DNA of 64,000 nucleotides from an uncultured Roseateles sp. (GTDB taxonomy: Bacteria > Pseudomonadota > Gammaproteobacteria > Burkholderiales > Burkholderiaceae_C), in contig NZ_OY729424.1 of the NCBI RefSeq assembly GCF_963422335.1, positions 6,448,001 to 6,512,000 on the forward strand. The letters are read 5' to 3'. The translations under genes were made by a program, and so were the position numbers. Below, piece by piece: positions 34,924-44,199 of this stretch. Under the pieces are notes generated by a model that saw only the letters and a program-made list of their open reading frames with translations, did no database searches and was not told the DNA's origin. The number at the start of each line of letters is the position of its first letter. Positions within the stretch are counted from its first letter, which is position 1.

Positions 34924-36837
34924 TCAGGGCATTGGGGTGTGGTCCTTGCAGGGCGGCTTGGCAAAAGCGTCGATGACGCCAGCGATGCCGGTCGGGTCGA
35001 TTGCCGTGATGATGATCATGTCGAGGTCCTTGATCAGGTCGGCGGTGTAGAACAGCATCTGCCGCGCCGCCCATTCCCGGGCAATGTGTTTGTAGTCGGC
35101 CGAATCGCGGGGGTACCTGGCGGCGATCTTGGCCTCGATGTCGGCGCTCGAAATGGACGCCAGATTCTTCTCTGACAGCAGCAGGAAGTTGATGATGTCG
35201 TTCGACAGTACCGCCAGGGCCTGTGCCAGCTCATCGGCCGTCTTGGCTGCCTCGTAGGCCTCCTTGGCGGTCATCACCCCGACCTTGGCTTCGCCGATCG
35301 CGCCCGCCGTGGCGAAGGAGCCGATCATCATCGCCGAGCTGACCACCATATTGCCGATGGTGTTGACGCATTGGTTGGCGTTGCTGGCGCAGGCCGCGGC
35401 ACCGCAATCGGCGATGCCCGCGGCGCAGCGCTGGTTGCAGTTGGTGACATTGCACTGGTAGCCGTCGCGCGGTTTGACGTAGCACAGGCCGGCCTGCATC
35501 ACGCGATTGGAATTGCAGGAATTTGCCCCGCTGCCCACGCCATTTCCATACGACGCTTTGGACAGCCAGCAAACGCCGCCCACGTTGGTGTAGCCGTCGC
35601 GGCAACTGTCCGGGGCAGACAAAACACAAACATCTGCAATCTTTTGCGTGCAATGCCAGCCGGGCGTGTAGGACAGCGACTGGTCGCTCCAGCACACCGG
35701 GCCGACGGGATGGTAGCCGCTGCGGCAGTTGGTGTAGCACAGGGCACCGTCCTTGTACTGGCCGTCGGCACAACCGGGCAGGATGCCGGCGCCACGGTCG
35801 TAGGCAGCGGTCTTGTAGCAGAACGGCGTGCTGCTGATCGAGGTCTCGGCCTGGATCCAGTTGACAATCGTCGTGACCTGGCCGGCACTCAAGGTCTGGC
35901 CCGGCACATAGGTAGTGGGTTTGTCGGGCACGCCCTGTGGCCAGTTGCTGGCCACGACGCTGCTGGTGCTCCAGTACTGGGCCACATTGCCGGCATCGCA
36001 GGTCTCGAGGTCAACGCCGGTCTTGGTCTGGCCCAGGCACAGACCGGTGCTGAGCGACACGATGCTCGAGTTGCTGCCACGCTTCCACTTTTGATTGGCT
36101 GCAGGCGGCACACCCGTATCGCCGCAACTTCCCAGACCGACCGCCGCGCCAGCACCTCCCGAAGGCGTCAGGCAAAAGCCGTTCAACACGATGGCGCCCT
36201 GGTTGGTGAAGCGAAAGTACTCGCTCTTTGCCGTCCCGGCACATACCGACGCGGTCAGCTTGCTGGCCGACAGCGGCGAGGTGAAGTCGGTCTGCTGCAA
36301 ACAGCTGCGCGTGCTGCTCTTGACCTGGGTCTTGCTGGGGTCAGTCAGGTCGACGGGCAAGGGGTTGGCCAAGGTCCACTTCTGGTTGGCTGCGGTGGCC
36401 GAGCACAGAGCAAGTTCAGCGCTCAGCACGCCCGGACTCCCGCTGCTGAGGCCTGGTTTCACATAGCCCACCAACTGCCATGACAGGCACATGGCCGACA
36501 GCGCCCGGCTTTGGGCGAGTTGAAGTCGGTCGCCACCGGGTCGGCTCCAGTAGGTGCTGGTGTTGCCAGTGGAAAGCGCGCCGCTGAAACCGGCCGTCTT
36601 GCTCGCAAACAGATTGCCTTGCAAATAGCGCTTGCCGTCGCTGCCGGCCAGATAGACCGTACCGTCAGCACCGAAGACGAAGCGCTGCTCAGCCCCGCCG
36701 CAGGTGTTGAGCAGACCGCTGCCGTCCAGGCATTTGCCGTTGCTGCCAACGACGTTGTAGGAGGTATCAGCGGCTTGGGCCGACGCCAAGGCGCTTGCTG
36801 CCAACAGCGTGATCAAGAAGCGAGAAAACCAATTCAT
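34924..36837 (-). CDS. secreted cysteine-rich protein with ricin-type beta-trefoil repeats
   Basis: A 637-residue protein with a Sec signal peptide (MNWFSRFLITLLAASALASAQA). Residues about 25-320 contain several ricin-B-like repeats, each ending in a QxW-type motif (NQKWTLA, NQKWKRG, AQYWST). The next 230 residues are very cysteine-rich, with repeated blocks such as GYHPVGPVCW and GYTNVGGVCW. The last ~120 residues are mainly helical and have a final PPCKDHTPMP. Such proteins usually bind carbohydrates outside the cell. It follows a DsbA-like gene by 50 bases, consistent with a need for disulfide bonds. I do not recognise the complete domain arrangement. Confidence 0.75.
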   Translation of the reverse strand: MNWFSRFLITLLAASALASAQAADTSYNVVGSNGKCLDGSGLLNTCGGAEQRFVFGADGTVYLAGSDGKRYLQGNLFASKTAGFSGALSTGNTSTYWSRPGGDRLQLAQSRALSAMCLSWQLVGYVKPGLSSGSPGVLSAELALCSATAANQKWTLANPLPVDLTDPSKTQVKSSTRSCLQQTDFTSPLSASKLTASVCAGTAKSEYFRFTNQGAIVLNGFCLTPSGGAGAAVGLGSCGDTGVPPAANQKWKRGSNSSIVSLSTGLCLGQTKTGVDLETCDAGNVAQYWSTSSVVASNWPQGVPDKPTTYVPGQTLSAGQVTTIVNWIQAETSISSTPFCYKTAAYDRGAGILPGCADGQYKDGALCYTNCRSGYHPVGPVCWSDQSLSYTPGWHCTQKIADVCVLSAPDSCRDGYTNVGGVCWLSKASYGNGVGSGANSCNSNRVMQAGLCYVKPRDGYQCNVTNCNQRCAAGIADCGAAACASNANQCVNTIGNMVVSSAMMIGSFATAGAIGEAKVGVMTAKEAYEAAKTADELAQALAVLSNDIINFLLLSEKNLASISSADIEAKIAARYPRDSADYKHIAREWAARQMLFYTADLIKDLDMIIITAIDPTGIAGVIDAFAKPPCKDHTPMP

Positions 36838-36887
36838 GGCGATGACTCCGGTGAATGCAATTCGGTGAGGCCGCGTGCGGGCGCCGA

Positions 36888-37688
36888 TCAAGCGGGGCGC
36901 GACAAGCGGCGGTTTTCGGCCACAGGTTTGAGCCCTGCCTTTACCGCCTTCGCTGCCTGCGCCACCTTGGCGCGCCGAATCGCATCAATCGCCGCAGCGA
37001 GTTGCTCGGTGCCGACGGCACCGCGAAACATCACATCGCCAACGACGATGGCGGGCGTACCCTGAATCCCCAGGCGCTCGGACAATGCGCGCACCTCACC
37101 GAGTTGGCGGTTCACTGCGACGACGTCAACGGGTTTGAGTCCGAATTGGCGGCTGATGGCTTGCAGGCTGGCGGTTTCCAGGGAGTCCGCACCGAGCAGT
37201 GCCTTGTGCAGTTGCTGCGCCGCGACGCCCTGGCCTGCAGACAAGGCCAGCTGTGCCGCCGCAATCGACTCCGGGCCCAAGATAGGCAGGTGCTTGACCA
37301 GCACGCGCAGCTGGCTGTCACGCTGGATCAACGCCTCGATGCTGGGAGAGAGTTTTTTGCAGAAGCCGCAGTGGTAGTCAATGAACTCGACCAGCGTGAC
37401 ATCACCGGCCGGGTTGCCCAATACGGTCGCATCGGATTCGTCGTTGAGGGCTTTGGACGCAGCGGCGAGGCTCTTGCGTTCCTGCCGGGCATTGCCCGTT
37501 TGCTCGCGGCGCTGCAATTCGTCCAGCGCTTCGCGCACCAGCTCGGGCCGGCTTTTGAGCAGCTTGATCACGACCTGCTCGATGGCCTGGGGCGAAGCGC
37601 CAGTCTGCGCGATCGCCGCGCCGCCCGGCAGCGCCAGGCACAGCAACGCCAGCCAGCGGGCGGCAGGGCTCATAAAAAGTGAAGGCAT
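36888..37688 (-). CDS. DsbA-family thiol:disulfide oxidoreductase (periplasmic)
   Basis: A 266-residue protein with signal peptide (ending near AIA), a helical N-terminal segment, then a thioredoxin fold with active site CGFC (DYHCGFCKK) and an inserted helical domain, and the cis-proline segment GTPAIVVGD. This resembles Com1/ScsC-type periplasmic oxidases rather than classical DsbA. It lies directly upstream of the cysteine-rich secreted protein (50-base gap, same strand), suggesting a dedicated disulfide helper. The PEP-CTERM gene is 57 bases upstream on the same strand. Confidence 0.88.
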   Translation of the reverse strand: MPSLFMSPAARWLALLCLALPGGAAIAQTGASPQAIEQVVIKLLKSRPELVREALDELQRREQTGNARQERKSLAAASKALNDESDATVLGNPAGDVTLVEFIDYHCGFCKKLSPSIEALIQRDSQLRVLVKHLPILGPESIAAAQLALSAGQGVAAQQLHKALLGADSLETASLQAISRQFGLKPVDVVAVNRQLGEVRALSERLGIQGTPAIVVGDVMFRGAVGTEQLAAAIDAIRRAKVAQAAKAVKAGLKPVAENRRLSRPA

Positions 37689-37745
37689 GGTAGCTCCTGG
37701 CTGGCAATAGATGTCGGTGATGGGCCGGGCGGCCGGCCCCGCGCG

Positions 37746-40700
37746 TCAAGCAACGCTTGCGCTGAGCTTGCGGCGACGCCAGGCCAGCAGGCTCAAGCCC
37801 GCCAGCATCAAGGCATAGCTCTCGGGCTCGGGCACGGCCGTGACCCTGATTTCGCCTGTCTTGTAAAGCTGGCTGTAGTCCAGCTGCGTGCCTGCGGCAT
37901 GCAGGAAACCCGAGGCATCGATGCTCTTGAAGCTGCCGCTGGTCGATCCCCAGTCCAGCAGGTCAAAGCTCTGGCCGGCCTGGGCAACAAAGCCGTTCCA
38001 TGACGTGAGGGTCAGCGTGCCGCCCAGCTTCAGCTTGCCGCCCACCACCAGTTTGTCAAAGCTGCTGTCCAGCAGCGCCGCGCCGGCCGCGCAGCTCAGT
38101 TCCGTGCAGGCGTTGACGCCGCCGATCTCCGCGTAGTAGGTGTTGCTGCTGGCGAAGCTCACCGAGCCCTGGATATAGCCATAGCCCGGCGAGTTGCCGA
38201 TGCTCAGGCCGCCCTCGAAGAACATCTTGCCGTCGCCGTTGACGTCCGCACCGTTGCGCTGCTTGACCTCGGCCGCGAAGGTGGCCACCGAGCCCTCGGA
38301 GACACGCAGTTCGGCGCCGGCCTTGACCTCCACCTTGCCGTAGAAGGTGGTGTTGCTATTGCCCGAGAGAATGATCTGGCTGTCGGCGTTGGCCACCACG
38401 TCCGCGTACACCGCCGACACGCCGCCACTCAGCAGCACCAGGCCGTTGTTGCTGAGCGCGCTGCTGCGCAGATCACCGTAGCCGCTGATCACGCCCGTGG
38501 CCTGGTTGACCAGGGCCTTGCCATTGTTGTCGAGCGTGCCGCCGGCGAGCTGGATCTTGCCCGTGTTCGGCTGCAGGCCCTGGCTCAGGCGCAGGGTCGC
38601 GTCGCGGCCCACGGTCAGCGTGCCGCTGTTGCTCACCGCGGCGGCCAGCGTCAAGGTGCCGCCCTTGGCGTTGACGAAGCCCTGGTTGTTGATCACGTTG
38701 CCGATCTGGCCCAGACCCTCGATGCGGCCGCTGTTGTCGATCGCCCCGCCACTCAGGCTGGCGATGGGCGAGCTCAGCAGGATCTGGCCGCCGTTGGCGA
38801 AGCTTTTCTCGATGCTGAGCTTGCCGCCATCGACGATGAGGCTGCCCTGGTTGGCAAACTTGGCGCTGATGACGCCGTTGCCGCTGATGGTGCCGCTGGC
38901 CTCATTGCTCAGCATGCTGGTGGCGTCAAAAGCAGCGATGCTGGCCCCCGCCAGGGTCATGAAGCCCTGGTTGCTCAGATTGCTGGATCTCAGCTGCAGG
39001 GAGCCGCCCTTGCCCAGGGCCCAAACGCCGGTATTGATGTTGCTGCCCGAATTGGCCAGCTCCACATAGTCGCCCTGGTCAAACCGGCCGCTGTTGCTGA
39101 AGCCCCCCTGACCCAGGTTGGCGCGGATATAGCCCGAACCCGTCATCGTGCCGGCGTTGAACAAGGCGCCGTTCACCGAACCGCCGTCCAGCACCAGGCG
39201 CCCGTTGTTCGTGAGGGTGTTGGCAGCCAGGCTGCTGCCGCGGCCCACGGTGGCGGAGGAATTCACATCCATGAGAAAGTCCGTCGCCTGCAACGCGCCC
39301 CCCGCGAAGCTGAGGCTGTCGCCAGAGCCCACACGGATTTGCGCGTCACCCTTGAGTATCTGGCCGGCGCTGAGCACCATGTCGTGGCCCAGGAAGTCGC
39401 CGGTGGCGTAGTTCGCCTTGAAATTGAGCGTGCCGGAGTCCCAGTTGAGGGTCCCGAAAAGCTGGCCGGTCCGCATCTTCAAGGTGCCACCCTGCAGATT
39501 GACGACGCCCATCGTACCGATCACCAGTTGCCCGACATCCACTGTGCCGTCGCCCAGGATATCCACCCGGCTGGCACCGGCCGAGCCCACGGTGAGGGCG
39601 TTGGCCACGCTCAAGAGCGCGCCGCCGCCGCCCACCGCGGCCATGAAGCTGGAGTCGCCCGCCTGCCCGAGCGTCATCCAATCCGACACTTGAGACTGGG
39701 CGCCGTTGGCAACGCTCAAAAGGCCTGAATTGCCGCTGACGTGCTGGGCTTTCAGCGTGGACCCAAGCCCTGTCGCCTCGAGCACGCCAAAACCTCCCGT
39801 GCTGCTTTCCCCGATGAAAAGATTGGCGATTTCGGCACCGGCGCCCTTGCTGAGCTGCATCAGTCCATCGCCTCGGGTGCCCAGATACAAGCCTTTGAGC
39901 ACCTTGAACAGCGTGCCCGTGTCCTTGACCGTGACGCTGGAGTTCACAGTGGGCACGAAGCCGGGGCCCATATTGCCGGTGGCGGTGAAGCTTCCACCGC
40001 CCGAGACGATCACATCGCTGTTGCTGTATGTCGCGTCGACCACGCTGAAGCTCGAACCGACGCCGTCCACCGTGAGCTTGGCGGTCCCGCTCTTGCCCAT
40101 CTCCAGGGTCTTGCTGGAGGCACTGGCGCCGGTGTCGATCAGCAGGGTGCCGGTGCCGACCTCGCCCAGGTTCAGGGCTGTGCCGACGACAAAGCGGCTG
40201 CCCGCGCCGTGCACATTGACGGTGCCGCTGCTGGACGCGAAACCGGCGCCCACGGAGACGGCCCCCCCGGTGCTGAAGCTGCTGCCGGAATTGATATTCA
40301 GGCTGACGGTCGAATTGGGATCGTCGCTAACCCCGGTGGAGTCGAGATTCTTGTAGATGACCTTGTTGGCCAGGGTCAGATCATGTTGCTGATCCATGCC
40401 ACCGGTGATGGTCATGCCGGCCGTGCCACCGTCCCAGGTCTGATTCGCCGTGATGATAAAGCCCGCCGTATTGGACCAGTCAAGCACCTGCATGTTGCTG
40501 CTGCGATTGACGATGCCGTTGGTGAGCCAGATGTTGTTGCCCACGCCCTGCAGCGTGTAGGCACTCGCACCGGTCTCGAAGGAGATCTGGTTGTAGGTGC
40601 GGTTGCCCAGATCATTAGTGACCGTCGTGTAGCTCGAGCTGCCGAAGTGCAGGGTGTCCCCTGACACAGGCTGGGCGCTGGGGCTCCAGTTCGTGCCGAC

Positions 40701-40880
40701 GCTCATGCGGCCGGTGAGGCTGTCACTCCCGTTGGTCTTGCCGCCCTTCCAGGTCAGATCAGCCGCATCGGCGAGACCCGCACTGAGCATCGCGGCGATG
40801 GCCAGGCACAGGGGCAACGGGCGGGCAGTGTGCCGCGCGGGCTTGGTTGAATGACGAATGGGCGATGCTTGCTGGTTCAT
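37746..40880 (-). CDS. PEP-CTERM-anchored, autotransporter-like beta-repeat surface protein
   Basis: A 1044-residue exported protein. After a signal peptide (LPLCLAIAAMLSAGLADA) comes a long region of short, similar strands rich in Gly, Ser, Asn and Thr (for example SGTVNVHGAGSRFVV, GVVNLQGGTLKM, NNGRLVLDGGSVNGALFN), typical of beta-helix passenger domains. It ends with the PEP-CTERM signal VPEPESYALMLAGLSLLAWRRRK, which is processed by an exosortase; none is encoded in this window. GGGAG lies five bases before the ATG. A candidate promoter is TTGTGC-N17-AATACT on the minus strand upstream. Confidence 0.9.
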   Translation of the reverse strand: MNQQASPIRHSTKPARHTARPLPLCLAIAAMLSAGLADAADLTWKGGKTNGSDSLTGRMSVGTNWSPSAQPVSGDTLHFGSSSYTTVTNDLGNRTYNQISFETGASAYTLQGVGNNIWLTNGIVNRSSNMQVLDWSNTAGFIITANQTWDGGTAGMTITGGMDQQHDLTLANKVIYKNLDSTGVSDDPNSTVSLNINSGSSFSTGGAVSVGAGFASSSGTVNVHGAGSRFVVGTALNLGEVGTGTLLIDTGASASSKTLEMGKSGTAKLTVDGVGSSFSVVDATYSNSDVIVSGGGSFTATGNMGPGFVPTVNSSVTVKDTGTLFKVLKGLYLGTRGDGLMQLSKGAGAEIANLFIGESSTGGFGVLEATGLGSTLKAQHVSGNSGLLSVANGAQSQVSDWMTLGQAGDSSFMAAVGGGGALLSVANALTVGSAGASRVDILGDGTVDVGQLVIGTMGVVNLQGGTLKMRTGQLFGTLNWDSGTLNFKANYATGDFLGHDMVLSAGQILKGDAQIRVGSGDSLSFAGGALQATDFLMDVNSSATVGRGSSLAANTLTNNGRLVLDGGSVNGALFNAGTMTGSGYIRANLGQGGFSNSGRFDQGDYVELANSGSNINTGVWALGKGGSLQLRSSNLSNQGFMTLAGASIAAFDATSMLSNEASGTISGNGVISAKFANQGSLIVDGGKLSIEKSFANGGQILLSSPIASLSGGAIDNSGRIEGLGQIGNVINNQGFVNAKGGTLTLAAAVSNSGTLTVGRDATLRLSQGLQPNTGKIQLAGGTLDNNGKALVNQATGVISGYGDLRSSALSNNGLVLLSGGVSAVYADVVANADSQIILSGNSNTTFYGKVEVKAGAELRVSEGSVATFAAEVKQRNGADVNGDGKMFFEGGLSIGNSPGYGYIQGSVSFASSNTYYAEIGGVNACTELSCAAGAALLDSSFDKLVVGGKLKLGGTLTLTSWNGFVAQAGQSFDLLDWGSTSGSFKSIDASGFLHAAGTQLDYSQLYKTGEIRVTAVPEPESYALMLAGLSLLAWRRRKLSASVA

Positions 40881-41210
40881 GTTGACTCCCTGGGTAGAAC
40901 GAACGCGAGTATTTGTTGCCGACTCTGCGTGCACAATCCGCCCTAGGACCCGAGCCCTGGTCTCGAGCCCCCACCCCGGACGCCCCCCAAAGAAGAACGC
41001 ACCGATGCGCCCTTGCCCAGCTTCCACCGCTCCCAAGCCAAGGCCTTGTTCCGGGCGTAGCGCGCCATTCGGGCGCAGGCTGGCGCAGCCGCAAAGCCTG
41101 GCCCTGGCGGCCGGGCCGGCCCGCGGGCACCCGTCCCGTGCCACCGCCCGCGCCCCCTCAAGTAGGGGGGCAGGCGCCAGCTCGTGCGGCGCCACAGCAG
41201 CGGGTGGGCG
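40881..41210. other. 330-base divergent gap between the PEP-CTERM gene and the hybrid kinase
   Basis: Minus strand: TTGTGC (40931-40936) and AATACT (40908-40913), 17 bases apart, are a weak sigma-70 candidate for the PEP-CTERM gene. No gene, repeat or riboswitch was recognised. A short GGGTGGGCG precedes the kinase ATG. Confidence 0.3.
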
Positions 41211-43028
41211 ATGGCTACCCTAGGCCAGGCCGAACCGCTCAGCGGCTCCCAACGCGATGCCCAGGTGGTGGCCGACCTGGCCCGCCACCTGAAGCGCGGT
41301 GAGCCGCTGCGCATCCTGGGCAATACCGTGGTGGCCATCGCGGTGGTGGTGCTGATGCGAGACGAGGCCCAATTAACCTGGTTGGCCACCTGGCTGGCCG
41401 TGATGCTGACCCACTCCGCCTTCAATGCCCGGGCCGCGTGGCGGGTGTGGCGCCGCCCCACCCGCACCGACAACGCGGCACGGCGGCTGCGTGTGGTGAC
41501 GCGCATGGAGGCGGGCTACGGCCTGCTGTGGCTGGTTGCCGAGCTGCTGATACTGCCCGGCAGCGACTATGTGCACCGCGGACTCCTGATGGTGCTGCTG
41601 AGCGGGCTGGGCGCGGGCGTGATGCAGTCGCTGAGCGCGCACCTGCCGGCCCTGTATGCCTACTTTGCCCTGCCCGTGCTGGGATTCTTTCTCGCCGGCT
41701 ATATCGGCCACGGGCCCTACTTCCTGGTGGCCATCGTGCTGCTGCTGGTGTGGGTGGCGGTGAACCTGAACTTCGCGCGCCAGATGCACCGCACGCTGGT
41801 CGAATCGCTGCACAACCGCCACATCGCCAACGCCCTGGCCGTGGACCTGGAGGTGCAAAGAGACCGGGCACTGGAGCTCAGCCGCTCGCGCAGCCGCTTC
41901 CTGGCCGCGGCCAGCCATGACCTGCGCCAGCCGGTGCATGCGCTGTCGCTGTTTGTCGGGGCGCTGGGCCAAAACCCGTCGAAAGAGCAGTCGCAGAACA
42001 TCCTGCGGCATGTGGGCAGCGCCATCGACGCGATGGGGACCATGTTCAACGCCATGCTGGACATCTCCAAGCTCGACGCCGACCTGCTGCAGCCGAACTG
42101 GCAGGTGCTGAACCTGCGCACCCTGCTGATACGCGTGGCCGCCGACCAGCCCCTGCTGGCCAGCGCCAAGGGCCTGGGCTTCAGCTGCGAGATGCCGCCA
42201 GCGCTTCATCCGACGGTGCGTTGCGACCCGGTCCTGCTGGAGCGCATCCTGCGCAATCTGCTGTCCAACGCGGTGCGGTACACGGCCGAAGGCTCGGTGC
42301 GGCTGCGGCTGCGGGTACGCGCGGGACGCGTCGAGATCGTGGTCGCCGACACCGGTGTCGGCATCCCCAGGGCACGGCGCGAGCAGGTGTTCGAAGAGTT
42401 CGTGCAGCTGCCGCATCCCGAGCGTGAACGCGAGCAGGGGCTGGGCCTCGGCCTGGCGATCGTGAAACGCCTGGTCGGCCTGCTGGGTCTGCGCCTGGTG
42501 TTGCGCTCGAGGCCCGGTCGCGGCACGGTGTTCACGCTGCGGCTGCCATTGGCCGATGAGCCGGCAGCCACAGGGCCTGCCCCTGCCCCTGCGACCAGCC
42601 CAGGCAGGCCGAGCAAGCTGGACCAACTGGGTCAAGGCGATATCGTGATCGTGGTCGATGACAGTGCCGAGATCCGGTTGGCCATGAGTGCGCTCTTATC
42701 CGCCTGGGGCTGCCAGGTCTTCGCGGCCGCGAACGTGCGGGAACTGATGCCGCAGGTGATGCGGCTGAGCGCGCCGCCCCGCCTGCTGCTGTGCGACTAC
42801 CGACTGGCCGATGGCAATGGCGGCATTGCGGCCATCGATCAGCTGCGGGATGCCTTCAACCAGGACATACCGGCGGTGCTGGTCACCGGCGACACCGCGC
42901 CGGAACAGTTGCGCGAGGCGGTGGCCAGCGGCCTGCCCCTGCTGCACAAGCCGGTGACGCAGCTCCAGCTGCGCGAGGCGATGGAACGCGCCATCGCCAT
43001 GCATGCCGAGCCCAGCCCGGCGCCCTGA
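41211..43028 (+). CDS. hybrid sensor histidine kinase with C-terminal receiver
   Basis: A 605-residue protein: about six membrane helices (residues ~30-200), a coiled-coil linker, HisKA with phospho-acceptor HDLRQPVHALSLFVGAL, HATPase (NLLSNAVRY, DTGVGIP, GLGLGLAIV), a linker, and a receiver with aspartate in LCDYRLADG. It is convergent with a NarL-type response regulator 15 bases away, the usual pairing for this HDLRQP kinase class. The stimulus is unknown. Confidence 0.9.
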   Translation: MATLGQAEPLSGSQRDAQVVADLARHLKRGEPLRILGNTVVAIAVVVLMRDEAQLTWLATWLAVMLTHSAFNARAAWRVWRRPTRTDNAARRLRVVTRMEAGYGLLWLVAELLILPGSDYVHRGLLMVLLSGLGAGVMQSLSAHLPALYAYFALPVLGFFLAGYIGHGPYFLVAIVLLLVWVAVNLNFARQMHRTLVESLHNRHIANALAVDLEVQRDRALELSRSRSRFLAAASHDLRQPVHALSLFVGALGQNPSKEQSQNILRHVGSAIDAMGTMFNAMLDISKLDADLLQPNWQVLNLRTLLIRVAADQPLLASAKGLGFSCEMPPALHPTVRCDPVLLERILRNLLSNAVRYTAEGSVRLRLRVRAGRVEIVVADTGVGIPRARREQVFEEFVQLPHPEREREQGLGLGLAIVKRLVGLLGLRLVLRSRPGRGTVFTLRLPLADEPAATGPAPAPATSPGRPSKLDQLGQGDIVIVVDDSAEIRLAMSALLSAWGCQVFAAANVRELMPQVMRLSAPPRLLLCDYRLADGNGGIAAIDQLRDAFNQDIPAVLVTGDTAPEQLREAVASGLPLLHKPVTQLQLREAMERAIAMHAEPSPAP

Positions 43029-43043
43029 AGCTGCCTGACGGCC

Positions 43044-43688
43044 TCAGCCGGCCGACGCCCCGCCGGCATCGCCGATCAGCCCCGACGCCCTCGCCACCTC
43101 CACCGCCTGCAGGCGGTGCACCACATTCAGGTGACGGAAGAGCGCCGAGACGTGGCCTTTGACGGTTTTCTCCTGCATGCCCAGGACGCGGGCGATTTCC
43201 TTGTTGGACTTGCCACTGCACAGTTCCTGCAGGACCTCGCGCTGGCGCGGCGTCATGCCGCTGGTGTCGGCCGGTGCCGGCCCGGCGTCGGCAGCCAGGG
43301 CCATGAAGGTCGGCACATAGATCTCGCCGCTGAGCACCAGGCGCACGGCCGCGACCACGGTGGCCGGGCTGGATGACTTGGGGCAATAGCCGCGGGCCCC
43401 CGCCTTGAGCGCCCGGCGCACATCGTCCGGCTCCTCGGATGAGGACAACACCAGCACCGGCACCCCGCCGTGGTGCTGCCGGACCTGCTCCAGCACCGCA
43501 AATCCAGCCATGCCGGCCATGCGCAGGTCCAGCACGATCAGCGCCACGTCCGGGTGCTGGGCCAGGCTGGACAGGGCCTCGACGCCATCGCCCGCCTGCA
43601 ACACCATCAGCCCCTCGCCCATGCATTGCAGGGTGCTGGCCACACCGGCACGCACCAAGGGATGATCGTCGACGACCAGCAGCTTCAT
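43044..43688 (-). CDS. NarL/FixJ-type response regulator with LuxR helix-turn-helix
   Basis: A 214-residue two-domain regulator. The receiver (KLLVVDDHPLVRAG, aspartate in ALIVLDLRMAG, KAGARGYCPKSS) is followed by a LuxR HTH (TPRQREVLQELCSGKSNKEIARVLGMQEKTVKGHVSALFRHL). ATG 43688 is taken as start; a GTG nine bases earlier is possible. It faces the hybrid kinase and is the likely partner. Confidence 0.9.
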   Translation of the reverse strand: MKLLVVDDHPLVRAGVASTLQCMGEGLMVLQAGDGVEALSSLAQHPDVALIVLDLRMAGMAGFAVLEQVRQHHGGVPVLVLSSSEEPDDVRRALKAGARGYCPKSSSPATVVAAVRLVLSGEIYVPTFMALAADAGPAPADTSGMTPRQREVLQELCSGKSNKEIARVLGMQEKTVKGHVSALFRHLNVVHRLQAVEVARASGLIGDAGGASAG

Positions 43689-43745
43689 GGCGCGCACTCT
43701 ATCAGCAGGACGCGAAGACCGGGTGCTGCCAAGGGGGAGGTGCCA

Positions 43746-44111
43746 TCAGAGGCAGCGGATGAGCTTGATGCGCGCATCCTTGCGCAGGGTGAACAGCTGG
43801 GGCGAGGCAGCGCCCTCGACCAGGATGGACAGCTTCATCACGCCGCCGCTGACTTCTCCCGCATAGCGGGCCTTGGCATGCACCGGCGGCTCGTCGGCGC
43901 GCTGCGGTCCCGGCTGCTGCGGGTCGAACTCGCCGACGGCGGTGAAGGTGCCGGCCGCGCTCAAGGTCAGCGGGCCGGCGAAGCTGCCGCTGGCGCAATC
44001 CGCCTGCAGGCGGCCGCCCGCGGCATCGATCACCAGTTGCAGCCGGTCGCCGGCCCATTGGCCCTCGAGCGGGGCCGTGGCGCCGGCCGCCGATGCCAGT
44101 TCAACAACCAT
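43746..44111 (-). CDS. small hypothetical protein
   Basis: A 121-residue protein starting at ATG 44111 with GGAGG seven bases upstream, the best ribosome site in the area. There is no signal peptide or membrane helix. The middle (SGSFAGPLTLSAAGTFTAVGEFDPQQPGPQ) looks like a small beta-sheet domain and may be periplasmic only if exported by another route; the chain ends IKLIRCL. It lies between the response regulator and a PEP-CTERM gene, on the same strand as both. I do not recognise the family. Confidence 0.55.
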   Translation of the reverse strand: MVVELASAAGATAPLEGQWAGDRLQLVIDAAGGRLQADCASGSFAGPLTLSAAGTFTAVGEFDPQQPGPQRADEPPVHAKARYAGEVSGGVMKLSILVEGAASPQLFTLRKDARIKLIRCL

Positions 44112-44199
44112 CGCGAATCCTCCAGGCAACAACGACCGCGTGACGATCTTCCACGCGGCCATGCAAACCCGCCTGCTCGCGTCGATGGCTGCCTGCCGC

